A stretch of DNA of 64,000 nt from Cryptomeria japonica (lineage: Eukaryota; Streptophyta; Pinopsida; Cupressales; Cupressaceae), in NCBI RefSeq assembly GCF_030272615.1, contig NC_081407.1, positions 435,586,730-435,650,729 on the forward strand. Reading direction: 5' to 3'. The notes beneath the pieces were generated by a model, which saw only the letters and a list, made by a program, of their open reading frames with translations, was not told the DNA's origin and searched no databases. Below are positions 58,438-64,000 of the stretch, piece after piece. How positions within the stretch are numbered: position 1 is the stretch's first letter; each line of letters begins with the position of its first letter. Made by a program: the position numbers and the translations under genes.

Positions 58438-60276
58438 ATGCCTATTCAAACCAGGAGTTCCTGTAAGACAAAAGCCAAAGACAAAGAACAAACCTTCACT
58501 TATCAAGATAATCCATTCTACATGAAGGATCCCCTTACTGACATACCATCATCATCAGGCGGACCGATTTTTGATGAACCCAAATCTCCCACTATACATG
58601 AGACAGAATACAATGATGGAAACAAAAATGACTGTAATATTCCTGAAAATCATAATGACTCCTCATCATCAAGTGAGACTGACAAAGCTACTGAACCTTG
58701 AAAAAAAGAAATTCTTGACTGTCAGAAAGACAAAGACTTTAGAAAAATGATGAAAACTATCATGCTTCGAGAAAAGGAAGACTATTTCTTAGAACTAGCA
58801 AATCAAGGTGCTAAACTTCCAGTTGGATATGATGTTCAGACACTTGTTACTAAGAGGAAAGACTCACCTATACTCATGGTACACAAATAGTTAATAGCTT
58901 TGTGAACAAAGCTCACAGACCTGAAGAATAAGGACAATTCCCCAAACCAATATTCTCTGGAACCAATATGTCCCTTCCCATTTGACAAGAATTTACACAT
59001 GCCTCCATTCCCTTCACAAGTGGAAATCCCAAAATTTGATAAATATGATGGTACCTCAGATCCTCAAGATCACGTCAGGGAATTTAGTGCTGCTTGTATG
59101 GAATTTATGCATGATCAAACATACCTTATGCGTCTCTTTCCAAGGAGTTTAGGGGGTCAAGCAATGGAATGGTTCTCAAGTCTACCTAAAGGAATAAAAA
59201 CATTCGAAGAACTAATCCAACTATTCTTACAATAATACTCATACAACATTCGACATCCTGTGACTATGATCGATCTTTGTATTACTCAACAGAAAACAGG
59301 GGAACCTCTTCTTACTTTTCTCCAATGCTGGAGAAGGATGTTCTCTAGGTACCCACGAACTATCCCAGACTCTGAGAAAATGGATATATTTGTCAATAAC
59401 TTGGTCCCCGAACTGAAATATAGTGTACAAATGCAAGTACACCCATCATTTAACAAAATGGTAGATAATGCCATTTGAATGGAAGATGTGCTCATAAAAA
59501 AGGGAGATATCACACCTTGGAAAGAAACACAAACAGGATCCAGTTCTAAAGAGAAGAACAAGTATTGGAAATTTGCCAAAGACAACAACAAGAATGTTGT
59601 TAATGATGGAGTAGTAGACACTATCAAAACCAACTCAAAATCAACAATATTCAATCTGGCTAGTGGTACACAAGCACTTAAAGTCACTGAAATTGTAGTA
59701 GAAAATCAGCCAAAGAAAACAAAGGAATGGTTCAAAGAAAAGCCTTAGCTTTCCAGACCTAAGCGTGATTTTACTCCTCTTGAAGAATCATATGAGTTGG
59801 CTTTCAAAACTCTATTGGCAAAAAACTTGATAACACTACCAGATAACTCCAGACTATATGATCTAGATGTCAAACCAAGATGGTGGAGAGAAAATGAATA
59901 CTGTGAGTTCCATCGGAATAAGGGTCATAACATAAACAATTGCATGAAGCTAAAACATGAGATTCAGGATCTCATAGATGCTGGTAAAGTTGTTGTTGGG
60001 AATCACCCAACCAATGCTGATCATAAAGCATTTAAAGACCCTTTGCATGCTTATGAACAAGGTGATTCCTCAAAGACCAAAGGAGGTGCCAAGGTAAATT
60101 ATGCTTATGCCAGCCAGGACAACATTATCAACATGATTGAACCTTCACACTTAGAATATTGCAATGTGATTATAGTTCAAGATAAACCAAATGAATCACG
60201 ATATGCAAAAGCTCTGACCAGATCTCAAAAGAAAGTCACCCTCCAAGGAGCTAGCTCTTCCAAACCGGCTCAATAA
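58438..60276 (+). pseudogene. Gypsy B gag with CCHC-like finger
   Basis: One frame. Retrotransposon gag core near 58999-59478 (MPPFPSQVEIPKFDKYDGTS, DPQDHVREF, YLMRLFPRSL, AMEWFSSLP) and an atypical finger CEFHRNKGHNINNC (about 59900-59945). Stops at 58699, 58888, 58903, 59233, 59476 and 59746: TGA, TAG and TAA at codons compatible with Gln or Arg. The start ATG MPIQTRSS is the first one in frame; it may be later than the true start if the leader is translated. Confidence 0.75.
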
Positions 60277-62949
60277 ACATCAAATCCAACAGTTGTGCCA
60301 AATAAACAAAAGGAATCAACCTTGGACAAATTTAAAAGATTAACCTCCTCATCATCCTCTGGATACAACGTGGTTGAACAATTGAAAAGGACAAATGCTC
60401 AAATTTCAATTTTTGAATTGCTACAGCTCTCATCTGCTTACAAGGAAATTCTACACCAAGCATTGCTCACTACCAACGTTCCAAAAGATTTAGACATTGA
60501 TCGGTTTCAGTCTATGGTGGGTCATCTGACTTCACCTCACTATTTGACCTTCTCTGAGGAAGATGACAACTCATTAAATCATCCACATAACTAGCCATTG
60601 CATATTGAAGCCATGATCCACAAACACAGAGTTAAACGTGTTTTGATAGATGGAGGCGTGGGATTGACTATCTGTACTTATCATCTGCTTACACAACTAG
60701 GATTCTCTGAAAATGTAATTGATCCAGGCAAGAAAATAACAATTAAAACCTATGATGAAGAAGAGAGGACCTCCAAAGGTTTGGTATCATTACCAATCAG
60801 AGTGGGACCGGTAGAGAGAGATGTCCTTTTCTAGGTTCTTGATATTCCATTGTCATACAATATATTGCTGGGCAGGCCATGGATTCATGAAATGAAGGCA
60901 GTACCCTCAGCATATCACCAATACTTAAAGTTTCCTTATAATGGAGCTGAAGTCAATATTCTGGCTGATACAAATGTCATCTATAATGCATTGACAAAGC
61001 ATGCAGATATTTTTGTGCGTCATAATAGGGCAACCTCTCCAAATGAAGATCCAGAAACATTGATAAAATACTTAGAAAAGAGATTGAAGATTATAAATAC
61101 CGGCATGGATAGCTACAAGATAGAACTAGTATTATCATTAGTTTCTCTTCCTCCATCACCAAAACAGCTAGGCAAGCCATCAGAGGCTATGAGAACACAA
61201 ACTCCAGCTTCGAATATTATATACGATGGTCTCTTTATACAGTCTTCTACCTCCTTGGCAGATGAAATAGAAGAGGATGTTGTGCTTAACTAGCTCTATA
61301 AGGAAGATAGTCCAAATGAGGAGGTACGACATTGTGAGATTTCCTCAAACCAGTATGGTCATGGTTACAAAATGATTCAGCGCATGGGGTACTCAGGTAC
61401 TGGTCCTTTGGGAAAACAAAAATAAGGTATTAATGAACCAATTCAGCTACAAACCAAATCCACACATGATAAAGCTGGACTGGGATACAATCCTAAAAAG
61501 ACATCAGAACAAAAACATGTTTCTAAGTCTCAAGGCTTGAAAAAGATATCGCCTTTAATATTACATGAAGCAAACGCTAAACAGATGAAAGAAGAGTGTA
61601 GAAAAGAGAGAGAGGAATCAACAGTCAAGAAAGAAGAAATAGTTAGTGCTCAAGCTTCAACGGTATCAACTACGATAATACAAGAAGTTGAGGTTCTTGA
61701 AGATATAAGAGATGAATTTGTAAGAATCAGAGAATTATTTGCACCATTAAAAGTTCTAGTCACATATATTGGTAGGCAACAAGTAGATGATTCAGAGACT
61801 GATTCAAATGAGTATGAATGGGGTCCTGACTATCTTTCAGACACATCCGCTACAGAAACTCCAGAAGAATCTAGTGGTGTCATAGATGATACTCAAGAGT
61901 TGATGCGCCTAAAACTAGAGAAGGAAATACAAGAAATTAGACAAAAGAGGCAAGCAAATTATGAACAAGCACTAAAAGAAGGAACAATACCAGAAAGCTT
62001 CTCATCTATGTGTCCTTATCCTGAAATAGAACAAATCAGTTATAGCACTACACAGGAAGAGTTAGAAGTTGCAGGACAAGAACTAGTTGTCAGTCCAAAA
62101 GAAGCTGAATGGAGTAGATGATAGAAATCCGTAGAAATAATGAGACCATGTCAACAGGTGTGTCAGATACAAATGACAAATGAACTACAATATGAAGGAA
62201 TTTGTAGCATTAAAGATGTTAGTATTGATACCATACATATGCTTACTAAATCACCTGAAAAAGACTTGGAAACTTCATCAGATAACTCTGATGATTCTGA
62301 TGACTCTAATGACAATCCTGTTCATGATGATACCCACTCATCCTCAAATTCTAAATCATCTGATACAAACAATGAAAAATTGCCTACTAGTCTTATTGCT
62401 GTTAAACCATGACATGACGTCCAATCTGACTTAGTCAATGATGTTATAAGTATGCCTATTGGATTAGATCGATTAAATATTAACGTGAACTTTAATAATC
62501 ATGATCTGACTCTTCCTGCTCTCGAGACACTTACGCAAGGTATCATTCTAGAACTCGACTTTTCAATCCACAGTTGTGATAACAATACTGTGAACGCTTT
62601 TGAACCTATCCAAAATTTGTCCTTAATACATCTCGAATTGATTGACTATACTTTACAGAATCAACCCATGGATATACCTATTTTTGCCAATGACTATACA
62701 TTATCCTATTATCTCAATGCAGTCGAACCTATTAACTCTTCCACCAGTGAATGGAGTGAAAATATGACTAAAGAGGATATCAAGTATCTTAGTCGCAAAA
62801 ATAGGAAAAATAAAAGATTTGATGGCGAAAACCACATTGTGGCGGTGTCAGAATCTAAAAAAGAGAAAATAAAGGACATCCCTAAAGGTGAAAACCTCTG
62901 TGAGGCACCTGAAGGTGAGATACTTGGTATACTGCCCAGTCATTTTTAG
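60277..62949 (+). pseudogene. Gypsy B protease, G-patch and acidic linker
   Basis: Aspartic protease near 60630-60900 with the IDGG core (DSG is usual) and the NILLGRPW block. A G-patch follows near 61350-61500 (GYKMIQRMGYSGTGPLG ... KAGLGY), a glycine-rich RNA-binding motif seen between protease and RT in some plant Gypsy elements. The stretch to 62949 is acidic/Ser-rich linker (DSETDSNEYEWGP near 61792-61830), matching Gypsy A's linker. Stops at 60274, 60592, 60832, 61291, 61423, 62119, 62122, 62410 and 62947. The TAG at 62947 is shared with A. Confidence 0.7.
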
Positions 62950-64000
62950 GAGCGGTCTTCCATATTGATCGAGCCAACTCAGCTAGTGAATATCGGGAAT
63001 CAAGACACACCACAAATTATTCACGTAGCTCAATCACTATCAGCAGAGGAATTGAAGGATTTCACCCAGCTATTCCTAGAGAAGAAAATAAATTTTGCAT
63101 GGACATACTCTGATATGCTAGGCTTGGATCCTAATCTCATTATGCACCATCTCTCAATCACACCAGGAGTAAAACCAGTTAAACAAAAACTTCATAAGAT
63201 GCACCCGCATGTCGCACTATTGGTCAAAGCTGAACTAGAAAAACTACTCAAAGATGGATTTATCAGAGTGATAGATTATGTTGAATGGATTTCCAACATA
63301 GTACCTGTGTCAAAGGCAGATAAATCTATCAGATTTTGTACAGATTTTAGAGATCTCAATAAAGCATGTCCAAAAGATGACTTTCCATTACCAAATATTG
63401 ATATGATAGTCGCCATGAGAGCTGGGTATGAGATGTACTCACTAATAGATGGATTCTCTGGCTACAATTAGATTAAAATCACTCCTGGAGATCAAGAAAA
63501 GACAGCTTTCACCTGTGCATGGGGAACCTTTTGCTGGAATGTTATGCCATTTGGGTTAAAGAACACAGGAGCAACCTACCAAAGAGCAGTTACAACTATC
63601 TTTCATGACATGATGCATAAGAATATGGAAGATTATGTTGAAGACACCTTAGTGAAGACTATGAAAAGATCAATGCATATTCAAGAGTTAGGTCCTATAC
63701 TTGACAGAATGGAAAAGTTCAAGCTCTGATTAAATCCAAAGAAGTGTGCATTCGGAGTGACATCTGGTAAACTACTTGGCTACATCATTTCAAAGAAGGG
63801 CATCGAGGTTGATCCTGAGAAGGTCCAGGCTATAATGGAAATGCCACCTCCAAAGAACATCAGTCAAATGAGAAGTCTACAGGGACGTCTCCAATCCAGA
63901 AAAGATTTATTTCTCAACTAGTAGACAAAGCTCAACCTTTTACAAAGGTACTAAGGAAAGGCGTATTATACAATTGGGATCAAGAATGTGAACAACATTT
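62950..64000 (+). pseudogene. Gypsy B reverse transcriptase (N-terminal part, window end)
   Basis: RT homologous to Gypsy A: HHLSITPG, CPKDDFPLPNID, LIDGFSGYN then TAG (Gln), WGTFCWNVMPFGLKNTGATYQR, KNMEDYVEDTLV, LNPKKCAF. The catalytic motif reads YVED instead of YVDD, which should abolish activity. Another stop, TGA at 63727 (Arg expected). A 2-base deletion near 63898 shifts the frame; the sequence ends in the RNase H-proximal region. Confidence 0.85.

Larger units (their letters stand above)
54997..64000 (+). mobile_element. Gypsy element B, same family as A, 5' part (runs off window)
   Basis: 5' LTR 54997-56129, primer site, 2.3-kb leader, then one reading frame from 58438 to about 63897 encoding gag, protease, G-patch, acidic linker and RT, with about 17 in-frame stops and no frameshift. 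It inserted into A in the opposite orientation; the A sequence directly left is its linker (VRIREL). The right-hand LTR is not in the window, so its TSD cannot be checked. Confidence 0.85.

Noticed and set aside
58438-63897. An alternative genetic code with TAG/TAA as Gln (ciliate-like)
   Set aside because: Stops at Gln positions are common, but TGA at Arg positions and lost catalytic residues, acceptors and zinc Cys appear too. C-to-T decay explains all of them; the Copia gag and the last exon at 18612-18800 are open with standard TAA/TGA ends.
1-64000. tRNA, rRNA or organellar insertion
   Set aside because: No conserved rRNA blocks or tRNA cloverleaf arms were recognised; only primer-site complements of tRNA-iMet and a TGGCGCC-type tRNA primer site.

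Overview
The window is plant nuclear DNA of the kind found in a large, repeat-rich seed-plant genome. A gymnosperm is plausible, but the sequence alone does not prove it. The evidence is five plant-type retroelements (Copia, two Tat-like Gypsy, a pol-less LTR family and an L1-like LINE), GT-AG introns, tRNA-iMet primer sites, and SWIM/MULE and plant-mobile-domain (PMD) coding remnants. I see no bacterial genes, rRNA, tRNA or CRISPR. Almost every coding region is decayed, mostly by single C-to-T changes turning CAG, CAA and CGA codons into stops while the reading frame survives.

Layout. 1-1285: 3' end and LTR of a pol-less LTR element. 1313-2169: spliced SWIM/MULE-type transposase relic. 2170-7747: no recognisable gene. 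7748-15488: complete LINE insertion on the minus strand, bounded by a 16-bp target-site duplication. It has three ORFs (ORF1, ORF2 with endonuclease/RT/zinc knuckle/RNase H, and an extra ORF3 of unknown function) and a nested 5'-truncated copy of the same family in its endonuclease domain. 15673-17190: about seven copies of a ~205-bp tandem repeat. 18612-29616: a multi-exon minus-strand gene, probably derived from a DNA transposon. Its centre is 12 tandem exons of 32-34 codons separated by 74-76-bp introns, and a 6-kb Copia element (20165-26129, TSD AAAAC) has inserted in one of its introns. 30281-37004: complete pol-less LTR element (TSD GTTTC) with a zinc-knuckle gag-like ORF and a long unknown ORF. 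37005-43310: repeat-of-repeat region with short inverted motifs. 44199-54996: minus-strand Tat-like Gypsy element A, carrying an antisense spliced PMD gene between integrase and 3' LTR. 54997-64000: a second member of the same Gypsy family (B), plus strand, inserted into A, with LTR, primer site, long leader, gag, protease, G-patch and RT, running off the window.

Three unrelated element classes here (LINE, pol-less LTR element, Tat Gypsy) each carry an extra protein-coding cargo outside the standard replication set. The three-ORF LINE, the tandem mini-exon gene, the antisense PMD gene and the pol-less LTR family are the most interesting systems. Domain names are from memory of family motifs; no database search was run.
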